Shown: positions 1-10,102, counted from the first letter of the stretch. The stretch is DNA of 45,629 nucleotides from Thiobacillus sp. (GCA_018262815.1 JADFDN010000007.1:1-45629), one strand, 5' to 3'. Program-made: numbers and translations. Notes: generated by a model from the sequence alone, not told the origin.

Positions 1-1
1 T

Positions 2-454
<453 letters not shown>

Positions 455-924
455 ACCCGGGCAGCGTTTGCTGTCTTTTCAGTTAATGTCATGTTGATGG
501 CTGCACGACCGCCAAAGCTCATGGCTGATGTGGTTGTCGCTACAGTCCGGTGTTCGGCCGAAGGCGACGATGGCCTTTTGCTTGATCGCGTCCGCTGTAC
601 TCGCAAAACCAGTCGTTGGCTCGCCTCTCGCCCCTGAACGAATGCTCTCTCACTTCGGGCGGCAGAAACTGACCCCAACCGGTCGGTGAACCACGGCTCG
701 TCGAATGACTGAATCCGCACCCACAAGGCAGACCTTCGCATCGCGACGCGCAGGAACGCTTCGCCGCGCAAGTCCAATCCGGCTGAATCCTTCTTTTTGA
801 AGCGCGCGCCGGGCTGCTCTATTCGATGATCGTCGGTGCCTGAGCGAGCACCGATGGCGGGCTCGTCAGGCCGAGGGCCAGCACGTCCCTCAGCCTTTAC
901 GTCAATTGTCGCGGACGTCGGCGG

Positions 925-2409
925 TCACTTAGGCAGCTGCCACACGGTAGCGCCGTTGTCGCGAACATTCGTGAGACCGCGCTGTGCGGCTGACATCCCC
1001 CTTACGACCAGTGCCGAGATGTCCTTTGCGATGGTGTCGGTGTCCACGAAGTACGAGTGGCCGATAATCGTGTCCCTGGCGCCGGTCGCGTCGACCGCTT
1101 CAAATTCCGAGCCGACGCCAATCGGCGTCCGCTGTCCAACCCGGGTTCCCATGCTGAACACGCTGCTGAGCCGAAGTGCCAGGTCGGTGTCCGAGACGTA
1201 CACGGTTCTCCGCTGAAACTGTCGAACCATTGCCGACGTCACTTGCGTGAACTGGCCTTTGTTGACATCGGGCGCCACCATCACGAGATCAGCGATCTTC
1301 GCCTGCCCGGGCGTCGAGACGGCCCCAAGCTTGTCGATCGCCTGTGCCAGGACGCGGTTTCCGAGACTGTGCGCAATCACGTGCAGCTTCGTGACCTTTC
1401 CGTTTCGAACGAGGAGCCGGAGAACGGCCGCAAGCTCGTTCGCCGCGGTTTCGACCTGATCGACCGCGGCAAGATACTCCCACCAGTGCTCCCCGCCAGG
1501 CCATGCGAAATAGATCGGCAGCCCACGAAAATCCAGTTCGACCGCAAGTTGCGCCGTCCGGTAGATTCCATCTTCGAACGGCGTGTTGTACCCGTGGATG
1601 AACAGCAGAGCCTCGTTCGTCGCGTTCCGCGGTGCATCGCGCGTGAGCCCGGAACCGAAATCCACCGCGTCACTATAGAGGTGAATCGAGTAGATTCGAA
1701 ACTGGTATTGATCTGACACGAGCGGGTTGTACCTCGGAGCCCGCTTGAACGTCACGGCAACGTCGTAGTACCCAAACCGCAGCTGGTCTGGTTCGTCGCC
1801 GAACAGCCGCTCAGCAACTGGCTGCGGCCCGGCATCTCGCGGCGATGCGAGCCTCCGGTTCGTCGCGTAGAAGACCCGAACGTTGTTCTTTTCGCTGTCC
1901 CATCCAGACCCTGGCGGTGGCGGGGCCGGGCGCGGCGCGACCTCCGGCTCTTCGGGATTCGGGATGAGACCGACGGGCGGAAGGTCCGGAGGTGCGTCGT
2001 AATGTAGCTCCGAGTCTGCGAAGGTCGACCGTCGCGGTTCGATTTTGACCGCGAAGGACTGGTCTCTCGGAATGGCAGCGACGTGTATTCTCGCAAAGCC
2101 CGCCTCGAACCGACCCAGGGCCGCCACAACCTCATAGTCACCTTCGGTTAGCCGGGTTGTGAATGCGAACGAGCCATCGCGGTTTACATGCCCCGCAGGC
2201 GTCCACGATCGCGGGAAGTCGACACCGAGGCTCGCAACGCCGACTCGGACGTCCGATAGGGCGGCAGCAGGGAGCTCGTGAATTGTGCCCGCCACGCTGA
2301 CAGTGACCGTCGGACGGATTCCCGGGACCTGAGTTTCAACCGGGGGCTGCGCGGCAAAAACGAATGCCGACGCACTGAGTAAGGCCAGAGCGAGTACTAA
2401 TGCGCGCAT
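925..2409 (-). CDS. Secreted alpha/beta hydrolase, DUF900-like
   Basis: Signal peptide; LLFIHGYNTPFEDG, IYFAWPGG and nucleophile elbow HVIAHSLGNRVL. Confidence 0.8.
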   Translation of the reverse strand: MRALVLALALLSASAFVFAAQPPVETQVPGIRPTVTVSVAGTIHELPAAALSDVRVGVASLGVDFPRSWTPAGHVNRDGSFAFTTRLTEGDYEVVAALGRFEAGFARIHVAAIPRDQSFAVKIEPRRSTFADSELHYDAPPDLPPVGLIPNPEEPEVAPRPAPPPPGSGWDSEKNNVRVFYATNRRLASPRDAGPQPVAERLFGDEPDQLRFGYYDVAVTFKRAPRYNPLVSDQYQFRIYSIHLYSDAVDFGSGLTRDAPRNATNEALLFIHGYNTPFEDGIYRTAQLAVELDFRGLPIYFAWPGGEHWWEYLAAVDQVETAANELAAVLRLLVRNGKVTKLHVIAHSLGNRVLAQAIDKLGAVSTPGQAKIADLVMVAPDVNKGQFTQVTSAMVRQFQRRTVYVSDTDLALRLSSVFSMGTRVGQRTPIGVGSEFEAVDATGARDTIIGHSYFVDTDTIAKDISALVVRGMSAAQRGLTNVRDNGATVWQLPK

Positions 2410-2433
2410 AGGTCTTCCTCTCTCGTAGAGATG

Positions 2434-4386
2434 CTACTGCCGCTCCATTCGCATTTCCGCCACCATGCGTTCAGCCACTTCCGTATATCGTTTCTCCCAC
2501 ATCTTCGCCATGCACCGGGCGTCGTTACCGCCGTCGCACTGCGCTCCGAACTCAGCGAGGGCCTGCGGAGACTTGAACGTCCTGACGTACGCATTTAGAC
2601 GATCGAAAGACGCCCGCGTGCCCCATGTTCCCTCAGCGCGGGCGCTCTCGTAGTAGCGTACCTTTAACCGGCCACTCAGGACGGTCACCGCATACGCCGG
2701 TGGGTACGGCAGCGCGGCTGCCCTCCGATATGCGGTCAGTGCGGCCTCGACGTTGCCAAGGCCCTCATATGCGTCCCCCAGGCGTGACTGCACCATCGCC
2801 CCAAGAGGGTCTCCATCGCGCAGTTTGCGTGACGCCTCGGTGTATCGACCTAGTGCGACGAAGAACATCTTCCAGCGATAGAAGACATCTCCGTCGTAGA
2901 CAAGTCCCAGCGGTGAATCCGGCTGGTACGCGTTCAATAAAAGAGCTGCGGAATGCGCCGGAAACGCATGGGACTCGTTCAAACACGCCGTACAGGCCCT
3001 TGCAGCTTGGCGAGCGTGGTTCGCGGCGCCAGGACTCTCCCACCAAGCGTGCGGCCACTCGTCGATGTACCGGGCGAAGCTCTTGTCGATTTCCTCCACG
3101 TCGGCCGGATCCCGCACTTCTGCCGGCTGAGCTATGACGCGTCTCCACGAATCGACGAGTTGCTTGCTCATCGTTCTGGCGAACCAGACCACGCTGTACG
3201 CGATCGCGTAGTGCGCCTCGATGTCAGTTCGATAGAACTCCTCGTTGTCGAGCAGCCGCGTCAAGGAGAAACCAGGGTGAGAACGTACATAGTCGGCCGA
3301 GATCCGGAACTGGTCGACCGCCCGGGCCGACATCGCCCCAGGCGCCTCCAGCGTCTCAAAGGCACTGTCACACGCGTTGACTGACGTCGGGTCCCGCGGC
3401 TTAGTGGGCAGGGTGCCCCAGAGCATCACCGACTCCGCCCTAGTCTGAACGTTGTCCGCCAGAAACATCGCGGCACCTTCGCTTACAAGGTCGTGCCGGT
3501 ACTCCGCAACTCGTGTCCCGTGCTGAATGGCATGGGTGAGCTCGTGTGCCGACAACTGCAGCACGAGCCAGTTCACGTACTGTTCCATATGCGCGACGGC
3601 AATTTCGGGCTGGTCATATTCCATGTTCTGGAGGGACCGTAGGGACGCGAACCAGTCAGGGGGCAGGCAGAACGCGACCTGACGGTTCGCGCGGCTGTAG
3701 TAAGCCGATGGTGGCGAGGTGAAGCGGGCTGGCGCCGCCGTTTTCGCGTACTCGGCACAGTCTGAATACAACTTGATGCGGATCTCGCCGGGCCGCAGTG
3801 GGTCGTTCGGAAGCAACGGTGCTCCGTCCGCCAGCAAAGGGTTGGACGACATGCCGATGTAGATTCGCCCGAGTGCATGGTAGGCCGCTGCGTACACGTA
3901 TGGTGCGATATGCCCCCACCCGCTCGTGGCCACCAGCCCGCGGAACGATTCCTTCGCCTCCGGAACACCCGATGCGAAGTGCTCGATCCAGCGGTCATCG
4001 TCGCGTGGAAACTGCTGGTACCGCGGCGCGATGACGCCGACGTCCGTGATGATCCGAAGTGTCATCCCTTTTGCTGGACCCAGCGGCACAACGAGCCCGC
4101 TGAATTCCTGCCATCGGGCGGCCGTGGGCTCAGGGGATCCAGGATCTGCAACAGCGGGTTGGCTACCCGCGATCCAACTGAGCGCGGCCACAGCAGCTAC
4201 GATGAGGGGGCGTATCTTGATGTGAATCTGATACGCTGCCGTATGATCTCCACCTCTTGAATCCGACGAGAACGCAAGAACGCAAGATGCGGCAGATTTT
4301 TGAATTCGCCAAACGTTTGAGGGTCGATCCAGGTGGGTACATTGGCTGGAGATGAGTCTGTCTAATCTACTCCCTGTGAATTTCAT
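2434..4386 (-). CDS. Putative secreted metallopeptidase-like protein (HExxH) with C-terminal TPR-like region; start uncertain
   Basis: SAHELTHAIQHG (HExxH) followed by VSEGAAMFLAD, as in peptidase MA-like proteins; C-terminal helical repeats; hydrophobic segment IRPLIVAAVAALSWIAGSQPAVA suggests the true start is downstream of 4386. Confidence 0.6.
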   Translation of the reverse strand: MKFTGSRLDRLISSQCTHLDRPSNVWRIQKSAASCVLAFSSDSRGGDHTAAYQIHIKIRPLIVAAVAALSWIAGSQPAVADPGSPEPTAARWQEFSGLVVPLGPAKGMTLRIITDVGVIAPRYQQFPRDDDRWIEHFASGVPEAKESFRGLVATSGWGHIAPYVYAAAYHALGRIYIGMSSNPLLADGAPLLPNDPLRPGEIRIKLYSDCAEYAKTAAPARFTSPPSAYYSRANRQVAFCLPPDWFASLRSLQNMEYDQPEIAVAHMEQYVNWLVLQLSAHELTHAIQHGTRVAEYRHDLVSEGAAMFLADNVQTRAESVMLWGTLPTKPRDPTSVNACDSAFETLEAPGAMSARAVDQFRISADYVRSHPGFSLTRLLDNEEFYRTDIEAHYAIAYSVVWFARTMSKQLVDSWRRVIAQPAEVRDPADVEEIDKSFARYIDEWPHAWWESPGAANHARQAARACTACLNESHAFPAHSAALLLNAYQPDSPLGLVYDGDVFYRWKMFFVALGRYTEASRKLRDGDPLGAMVQSRLGDAYEGLGNVEAALTAYRRAAALPYPPAYAVTVLSGRLKVRYYESARAEGTWGTRASFDRLNAYVRTFKSPQALAEFGAQCDGGNDARCMAKMWEKRYTEVAERMVAEMRMERQ

Positions 4387-4869
4387 ATCCCCCCCTCCAA
4401 CTTTGGATTCGTGACCATCAAATTCTTAAAGTAGGTATCTGAATGGTTTCGTACAGGTCTGTTTCAGCCCCAGGGGGACACTACCTCTGCACTCACACCC
4501 CCTGTTGAGTGAAAACAGTTCTAACGTTAGGACATAGACTTCAAGAGTGATATACAACTTTAGTTGTAGGTGGGAGTGGTAAACGAAGGTCGGATTGGAA
4601 CTGCGACTCCCGGGCGCTTTCAGGCGGCATATCAACTGTCTCGTCAGGGTCGGGTCCGGCCGCAGAGGAAATCAGAAAGCTGCCATTCGGTGAGATTTCC
4701 TGGCCGATGTCCGGTAACGAATCCATACCGGAAGTAGTCTGCAAAATTCCCATCGGCAGCTTAGGCCGAGGACCAGAAGCTCCATGTAATCAGCAGACCT
4801 GCCGTCAGGGTCAGATCGTCGAAGCAGTGACGTACGTCGAATTGCTGGGACACGAAGCAGGGCACTACT

Positions 4870-4894
4870 CCCGCTTGCGTCGGCCGCAAGCGGG
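4870..4894. terminator. Perfect 10-bp stem hairpin just downstream of the BrnA-like gene, no clear T-run
   Basis: CCCGCTTGCG-TCGGC-CGCAAGCGGG. Confidence 0.45.
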
Positions 4895-4902
4895 ATGAGC
4901 AT

Positions 4903-5175
4903 TTAGATGGGCGTGTGGGTTTTAAGCCAATCCTTGAGTGCCTCGTCGATCCGGCTGTGCCAACCCTTCCCAGTGGCACGAAATGGTTCCACTACCTCGG
5001 GGGAGAGACGGATCGTGATGCGTTCTTTGAGCGCTGCCTTTTGGGGGCCGCGTGGGCGCCGTGCCAGCTTGGCTTGCTGCGACTCGGGCAGAGAGGTGAA
5101 GGGGATGGCGCGTGCGAAATCCTCTTCGGTCAATTCCGGGATGTCGTTCAATACAGGTTTGGGTTGGCGATTCAT
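4903..5175 (-). CDS. BrnA-like antitoxin (ribbon-helix-helix, CopG-type)
   Basis: PELTEEDFARAIPF ... KERITIRLSPEVVEPFRATGKGWHSRIDEALKDWL, matching BrnA/CopG-like antitoxins; start taken at the MNRQPK methionine. Confidence 0.8.
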   Translation of the reverse strand: MNRQPKPVLNDIPELTEEDFARAIPFTSLPESQQAKLARRPRGPQKAALKERITIRLSPEVVEPFRATGKGWHSRIDEALKDWLKTHTPI

Positions 5176-5276
5176 AGAGCACACCCTCACGTCGATTGGT
5201 TTTCCTGAAACTGAACCCGGATATTAACCGCGTTGGACGCCCCTCCCGGAACGCGGTGCAAGTCCCGGGTTCGGCC

Positions 5277-6122
5277 TTACCAGAACCGGTACCAGGCCTT
5301 GCCTTCAGTGTTCACGCCCTTGCTGTATTTGCTGTTGGGGAAATTCAGCGTCAGCACGCGCTGGGCGTCGTCGCGCAGGTCGGTGAGTTTCAGCTTGTCG
5401 TAGGCCACCACCATGATCGCCAGCGCCTCTTCCAGCGCGGGGGCTTCGGGGTAGGTCTTCAGCACTTCCTTGGCGCGGTTGGCGGCGGCGACCCAGGCTT
5501 CGCGCTTGATGTAATACTTGGCGACATGGACTTCGTGGCTGGCCAGGGCGTTGACCAGATATTTCATGCGGGCGGTCGAGTCGGCGGCATACTTGCTTTC
5601 GGGGAAGCGGGTGACCAGTTCCTTGAATGCCAGAAACGCGTCGCGTGCGGCCTTGGGGTCGCGCTCGCTCAGATCCTGGTCGACCAGATTGCCCAGGTAG
5701 CCCAGATCGTCGTTAAAATTCGCCAGGCCCTTCAGGTAGTAGGCGTAATCGACGTTAGGGTGGTTGGGGTGCAGCTTGATGAAGCGGTCGCAGGCGGCAA
5801 TGGCGGAAATCGGCTCGTTGTCCTTGTAGTAGGCGTAGGCAACTTCGAGTTGCGCCTGCTGGGCGTAGCGGCCGAAGGGGTAGCGTGCTTCCAGCGTTTC
5901 GAACAGCTTGACCGCCCGTTCGTAGTTGCCGTCGTTGAGATTGTCCTTGGCTTCGGCGTAGATTTTCTGCGCCGACCAGCCGGCGGTTTCATCCTGAACC
6001 TCGGGCAACAGGCCGCAGCCGCCCAGGGTGAGGGTGGCGGCCAGCAGCAGGCTGCCGAACACCCGATTGAGGCCAGGCGCCCGATTGAATGCGTTAAAAC
6101 CGGATGAACGTTGCTTAAGCAT
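5277..6122 (-). CDS. bamD: Outer membrane assembly lipoprotein BamD
   Basis: Lipobox LTLGGCG, TPR-like repeats YERAVKLFETLEARYPFGRYAQQAQLEVAYAYYK; the ORF can also start at 6134. Confidence 0.93.
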   Translation of the reverse strand: MLKQRSSGFNAFNRAPGLNRVFGSLLLAATLTLGGCGLLPEVQDETAGWSAQKIYAEAKDNLNDGNYERAVKLFETLEARYPFGRYAQQAQLEVAYAYYKDNEPISAIAACDRFIKLHPNHPNVDYAYYLKGLANFNDDLGYLGNLVDQDLSERDPKAARDAFLAFKELVTRFPESKYAADSTARMKYLVNALASHEVHVAKYYIKREAWVAAANRAKEVLKTYPEAPALEEALAIMVVAYDKLKLTDLRDDAQRVLTLNFPNSKYSKGVNTEGKAWYRFW

Positions 6123-7098
6123 GGGAAAAGACACAGAAAATTTGTCGGATGATTATAAGGGAAATACCGAAGGCGATATCCGCCAGCTGGTGATTCCCGG
6201 CGAGCAGGGCGGTCTGCGCCTGGACCAGGCGCTGTCGGCCATGCTGCCCGAATTCTCGCGCAACCGCATCCAGAACTGGATCCGCGCCCGCAAGATCTCG
6301 GTGGACGATACCTGGGGCACCACCAAGATGAAGGTCAGCGGCGGCGAATCGGTGCGGGTCGAGGTCGAGCCCGACCCGAACGCGACGCCCGATGCGCCGG
6401 AAGCCATTCCGCTCGATGTGGTGTACGAGGATTCCATGCTGGTGGTGATCAACAAGCCGGTCGGCCTGGTGGTCCATCCCGGCAGCGGCAACCCGCGCGG
6501 GACGCTGCTGAACGCCCTGCTGCACCGGGTGCCGCAGGTGGCCGAGCTGCCGCGCGCCGGCATCGTCCACCGGCTGGACAAGGACACGTCGGGCCTGCTG
6601 GTCGTCGCCAAGACGCTCAGGGCGCACACCGACCTGGTGCGCCAGCTGCAGGCGCGCACGGTCAAGCGTGAATACCTGGCCCTGGTGTACGGCGAGGTCG
6701 ACCGGGCAGGGACGGTCGATGCGCCGCTGGCGCGCGATCCGCACAACCGCACCAAGCGCACGGTGCACAGCATGGGCAAGGAGGCGGTCACGCATTACGA
6801 CGTGGTCGAGCGCTTTCCCGGGATCACGCTGCTGCGCTGCAAGCTGGAAACGGGACGCACCCACCAGATCCGGGTGCACATGCAGCACATCGGCCACCCG
6901 CTGGTCGGCGATACGGTCTACAACGCCAGCCGCCGCACCCATCTCAAGATTCCGTTCCCGCGTCAGGCGCTGCATGCGGAGAAGCTGGGCCTGATCCATC
7001 CGGTCACCCAGGAATTCATGCAGTGGGAATGCCCGCTGCCACCCGATTTCACCTCGCTGCTGCAAGCGCTGCGCGATAACACCGACTGGATCAAGTAG
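6121..7098 (+). CDS. rluD: 23S rRNA pseudouridine synthase D
   Basis: S4-like N-terminus, catalytic GIVHRLDKDTSGLLVVAKT, GRTHQIRVHMQHIGHPLVGD. Confidence 0.94.
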   Translation: MGKDTENLSDDYKGNTEGDIRQLVIPGEQGGLRLDQALSAMLPEFSRNRIQNWIRARKISVDDTWGTTKMKVSGGESVRVEVEPDPNATPDAPEAIPLDVVYEDSMLVVINKPVGLVVHPGSGNPRGTLLNALLHRVPQVAELPRAGIVHRLDKDTSGLLVVAKTLRAHTDLVRQLQARTVKREYLALVYGEVDRAGTVDAPLARDPHNRTKRTVHSMGKEAVTHYDVVERFPGITLLRCKLETGRTHQIRVHMQHIGHPLVGDTVYNASRRTHLKIPFPRQALHAEKLGLIHPVTQEFMQWECPLPPDFTSLLQALRDNTDWIK

Positions 7099-7100
7099 AG

Positions 7101-7823
7101 GTGATCCTGCCCGACTGGCCCGCCCCGGCGCGGGTCAAAAGCCTGATGACCACCCGTGCGGGCGGCGTGAGCCACGCCCCCTGGGACAGCCTCAACCTGG
7201 GCGATCATGTCGGCGACGATCCGCCCCATGTGGCGGCCAACCGCGCGCGCCTGCGCCAGCAGCTGCCCGCCGAGCCGGGCTGGCTCAGGCAGGTGCACAG
7301 CCCCCGCGTGGTCGAACTCGGGCGTGAACCGAATCCCGAAGCCGATGCGTCGTTCACCCGCGAGACAGGGCAGGTCTGCGCCGTGCTCACCGCCGACTGC
7401 CTGCCGGTGCTGTTCTGCGACCGCGCCGGCAGCGTGGTCGCCGCTGCGCACGCCGGCTGGCGCGGGCTGGCCGGCGGCGTGCTGGAGGCCACGGTGGCGG
7501 CGATGCAGGTTCCTCCGGGCGAGATCCTCGCCTGGATGGGCGCCGCCATCGGCCCGCAGGCGTTCGAGGTGGGCGACGACGTGCGGCGGGCCTTCGTCGC
7601 GCAGCATCCCGCAGCCGACCTCGCATTCGTGCCGCATCCCGCCGCTGTTCCCGGCAAATGGCTCGCCGATATTTACCAGCTGGCGCGCATCCGCCTCGGT
7701 CATGCGGGCGTGAACGCCGTGCATGGGGGCGGGCGCTGCACCTTCAACGAGGCGGACCTCTTTTATTCTTACCGCCGCGAGAGCGTGACCGGACGTATGG
7801 CCTCGCTGGTCTGGCTGGAATAA
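7101..7823 (+). CDS. pgeF: Purine nucleoside phosphorylase/laccase-domain protein (YfiH family)
   Basis: TADCLPVLFCDRAGSVVAAAHAGWRGLAGGVLEATV, GRCTFNEADLFYSYRRE; GTG start directly after rluD. Confidence 0.9.
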   Translation: MILPDWPAPARVKSLMTTRAGGVSHAPWDSLNLGDHVGDDPPHVAANRARLRQQLPAEPGWLRQVHSPRVVELGREPNPEADASFTRETGQVCAVLTADCLPVLFCDRAGSVVAAAHAGWRGLAGGVLEATVAAMQVPPGEILAWMGAAIGPQAFEVGDDVRRAFVAQHPAADLAFVPHPAAVPGKWLADIYQLARIRLGHAGVNAVHGGGRCTFNEADLFYSYRRESVTGRMASLVWLE

Positions 7824-7827
7824 GGCT

Positions 7828-8688
7828 TCAGAAATCTTCGCGCACGCGCAGGTAGCGCGGAAAGCGCGGCACCCCGCGCTTCGTCAGCTGCTGGTAGCGA
7901 TAGGTGATGCGGGTGCCGATGGGCGGCGGCTGGCGGCGCAGCGCGTCGGAGAGACCGCTGCCGATGCGGAAACGCGTGCCGTCCGGCATTTCCATCTGCA
8001 GCGCTCCGGTCATGCCTCGATACTTTCCTTTGCCCGGCACATGGCCAACCACGACGGCCTCGGCGTCCTGCCAGGGTTTCAGCTTCAGCAGCGCATCGCT
8101 GCGTCCGGTCAGATAGGGCGCATCGGCGCGGTGCAGCATCAGGCCTTCGCCGCCGGCACGCACCACGGCGTCGAGCCGCTGCAGCAACGCGATACGATCG
8201 GCCACGCGCGTCTGCTCGACGACCTGCAGCCAGGGCACGCCCGCCAGTTCGGCGATCGTCCGCATCTGCCGGATGCGTGCGCTGAAGTCGCCCGCCGCGC
8301 CCGGCAACTCGAAAACCAGATAACGCACCTGCCGCCATTCGGCATCCACCGGCTCGCTCCTGCGCACGATGCCCAACAACGCGTCGAACCGGTCGCGCGC
8401 GATCCACAGCTCGCCGTCCAGCGGCACCGCCGGGAAATGTTCGGTGAACCACGCCGGCGCGGGAACGCGGCCGCCGCCGCGAAAGCGCAGCACATGGCCA
8501 TCCCACTGGGCGCGCACGCCGTCGAACTTCTCGCTGACCCAGTACTGGCTGACGTCGATATCGGCGGTGTAGACCTCGGCCAGCAGCATCGCCGGGGCGG
8601 ACGGCGGCGCGTCGCTCCAGGCCGGATGCGGCAGCCACGCGGTCCAGGCCAGCGCCAGCGCGGCGAGTGTCTGCCTCAGTCCAGCCAT
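7828..8688 (-). CDS. Minimal ATP-dependent DNA ligase with signal peptide (LigE-type)
   Basis: N-terminal signal sequence; nucleotidyltransferase motif SEKFDGVRAQW (KxDG), GEGLMLHR, LLKLKPWQDAEAVVVGH. Confidence 0.85.
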   Translation of the reverse strand: MAGLRQTLAALALAWTAWLPHPAWSDAPPSAPAMLLAEVYTADIDVSQYWVSEKFDGVRAQWDGHVLRFRGGGRVPAPAWFTEHFPAVPLDGELWIARDRFDALLGIVRRSEPVDAEWRQVRYLVFELPGAAGDFSARIRQMRTIAELAGVPWLQVVEQTRVADRIALLQRLDAVVRAGGEGLMLHRADAPYLTGRSDALLKLKPWQDAEAVVVGHVPGKGKYRGMTGALQMEMPDGTRFRIGSGLSDALRRQPPPIGTRITYRYQQLTKRGVPRFPRYLRVREDF

Positions 8689-9158
8689 TTCTGCATGAAC
8701 TGCGCGGCGCCCATTCCGGGGTCGAGCCGGTAGTCGTCGAACCCCAGTTTTTCGTAGAGCGCCCGCGCGGCGCGGTTGCCGGAGAGGACTTCCAGCGTGA
8801 GCTTGCAGGCGCCGCGTTCGCGCGCGATGGCCTCGACCTCGGCAAACAGCATCGCGGCGATGCCGCGGCCGCGGTGACTGGCCGCGACCACGACGTCGTG
8901 CACGTTGACGAGCGGTTTGCAGGCAAAGGTGGAAAAGCCCTCGATCGCGTTGACGAGGCCGACCGGAACGCCACCGTCGAAGGCCAGCACGCTGAAGACG
9001 AAAGGCCGTGCGGCGAGCTGGCCGAGCAGGTTGGCGCGGGTGAAGTCGCTAAGCGGTTCGCCGCCGCCGGCCGGGTCGCGTGCGTAATGGTCCAGCAGTT
9101 CGAGCAGCGCAGCGGCGTGCGCCGGGTCGTCGTAACGCGCGCGGACGAGCTCGATCAT
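8676..9158 (-). CDS. GNAT family N-acetyltransferase
   Basis: VVVAASHRGRGIAAMLFAEVEAIARERGACKLTLEVLSGNRAARALYEKLGF. Confidence 0.9.
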   Translation of the reverse strand: MIELVRARYDDPAHAAALLELLDHYARDPAGGGEPLSDFTRANLLGQLAARPFVFSVLAFDGGVPVGLVNAIEGFSTFACKPLVNVHDVVVAASHRGRGIAAMLFAEVEAIARERGACKLTLEVLSGNRAARALYEKLGFDDYRLDPGMGAAQFMQKWLD

Positions 9159-9168
9159 GACGCGGCGA

Positions 9169-10011
9169 TTACTGGGTCTCGATGCGCATCGACAGGTCCA
9201 CCGCGCGGATGTGCTTGGTCAGGCTGCCGATCGAAATGCGGTCGACGCCGGTGTCGGCCACGGCGCGCACCGTTTCCAGCGTGATGTTGCCGGAGGCTTC
9301 GAGCAGGGCACGGCCATGGGTGACCTGCACCGCGTGGCGCATGTCGTCGAGGCTGAAGTTGTCGAGCAGGATCAGGTTCGCGCCGGCGGCCAGCGCCTGC
9401 TCGAGCTCGTCGAGATTTTCCACCTCGATCTGTACGCTGGCTTTTTGCTCTGCCAGCTTGAACGCGGCCCCCAGCACCTGGGCGATACCGCCTGCGGCCG
9501 CGATATGGTTCTCCTTGATCAGGATACCGTCGTACAGCCCCGCGCGCTGGTTCTGCCCGCCGCCGACCCGCACCGCGTATTTCTCGGCGACGCGCAGGCC
9601 GGGCAGGGTCTTGCGGGTGTCGAGGATGGCCGCGTGGGTGCCGCGCACCGCCTCGACGTACGGCCGCGTCGCGGTGGCCACGCCCGACAGAGTCTGCAGG
9701 AAGTTCAGCGCCGGGCGCTCGGCAGTGAGCAGGGCGCGCGCATTGCCGCTGATCTCGACCAGCACGCTGCCGGCTGCGACCGGCGCCCCCTCGTTGACCC
9801 GCCAGTCGATGGCGCAGCCGAGATCGAGCGCCTTGAAGCAGGCGTCGAACCAGGGCCGGCCGGCGATCACCGCCGCTTCGCGCGTGATGACGCGGGCGCG
9901 GGCCGTCTGGTTCGACGGGATCAGCAGGGCGGTGAGGTCGCCGCTGCCGACATCCTCGGCCAGTGCGCGCGTAACGTCGGTTTCGACAGCGGAATCAATC
10001 AATTCGGACAT
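9169..10011 (-). CDS. nadC: Nicotinate-nucleotide pyrophosphorylase (carboxylating)
   Basis: LNFLQTLSGVATATRPYVEAV, ILDTRKTLPGLRVAEKYAVRVGGGQNQRAGLYDGILIKENH. Confidence 0.95.
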   Translation of the reverse strand: MSELIDSAVETDVTRALAEDVGSGDLTALLIPSNQTARARVITREAAVIAGRPWFDACFKALDLGCAIDWRVNEGAPVAAGSVLVEISGNARALLTAERPALNFLQTLSGVATATRPYVEAVRGTHAAILDTRKTLPGLRVAEKYAVRVGGGQNQRAGLYDGILIKENHIAAAGGIAQVLGAAFKLAEQKASVQIEVENLDELEQALAAGANLILLDNFSLDDMRHAVQVTHGRALLEASGNITLETVRAVADTGVDRISIGSLTKHIRAVDLSMRIETQ

Positions 10012-10038
10012 GGCGGTTTTAAATTAGGAGTCGGCGGG

Positions 10039-10065
10039 TTGAAATCGGCGGGAACGCCACTATTT
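10039..10065 (+). promoter_or_regulatory. Possible sigma-32 (heat shock) promoter of clpB
   Basis: TTGAAA-N12-CCACTATTT about 40 nt upstream of the clpB ATG; partial match to CTTGAAA/CCCCATNT. Confidence 0.35.
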
Positions 10066-10102
10066 GGGTGACATTGAATATACCTTAAGCACGGGGTCCC
10101 TT

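Noticed and set aside
4500-4530. Possible integron attC core (TTCTAACGTTAGGA)
   Set aside because: The RYYYAAC and GTTRRRY-like halves abut with no attC stem between them, and no integrase or cassette arrangement is visible.
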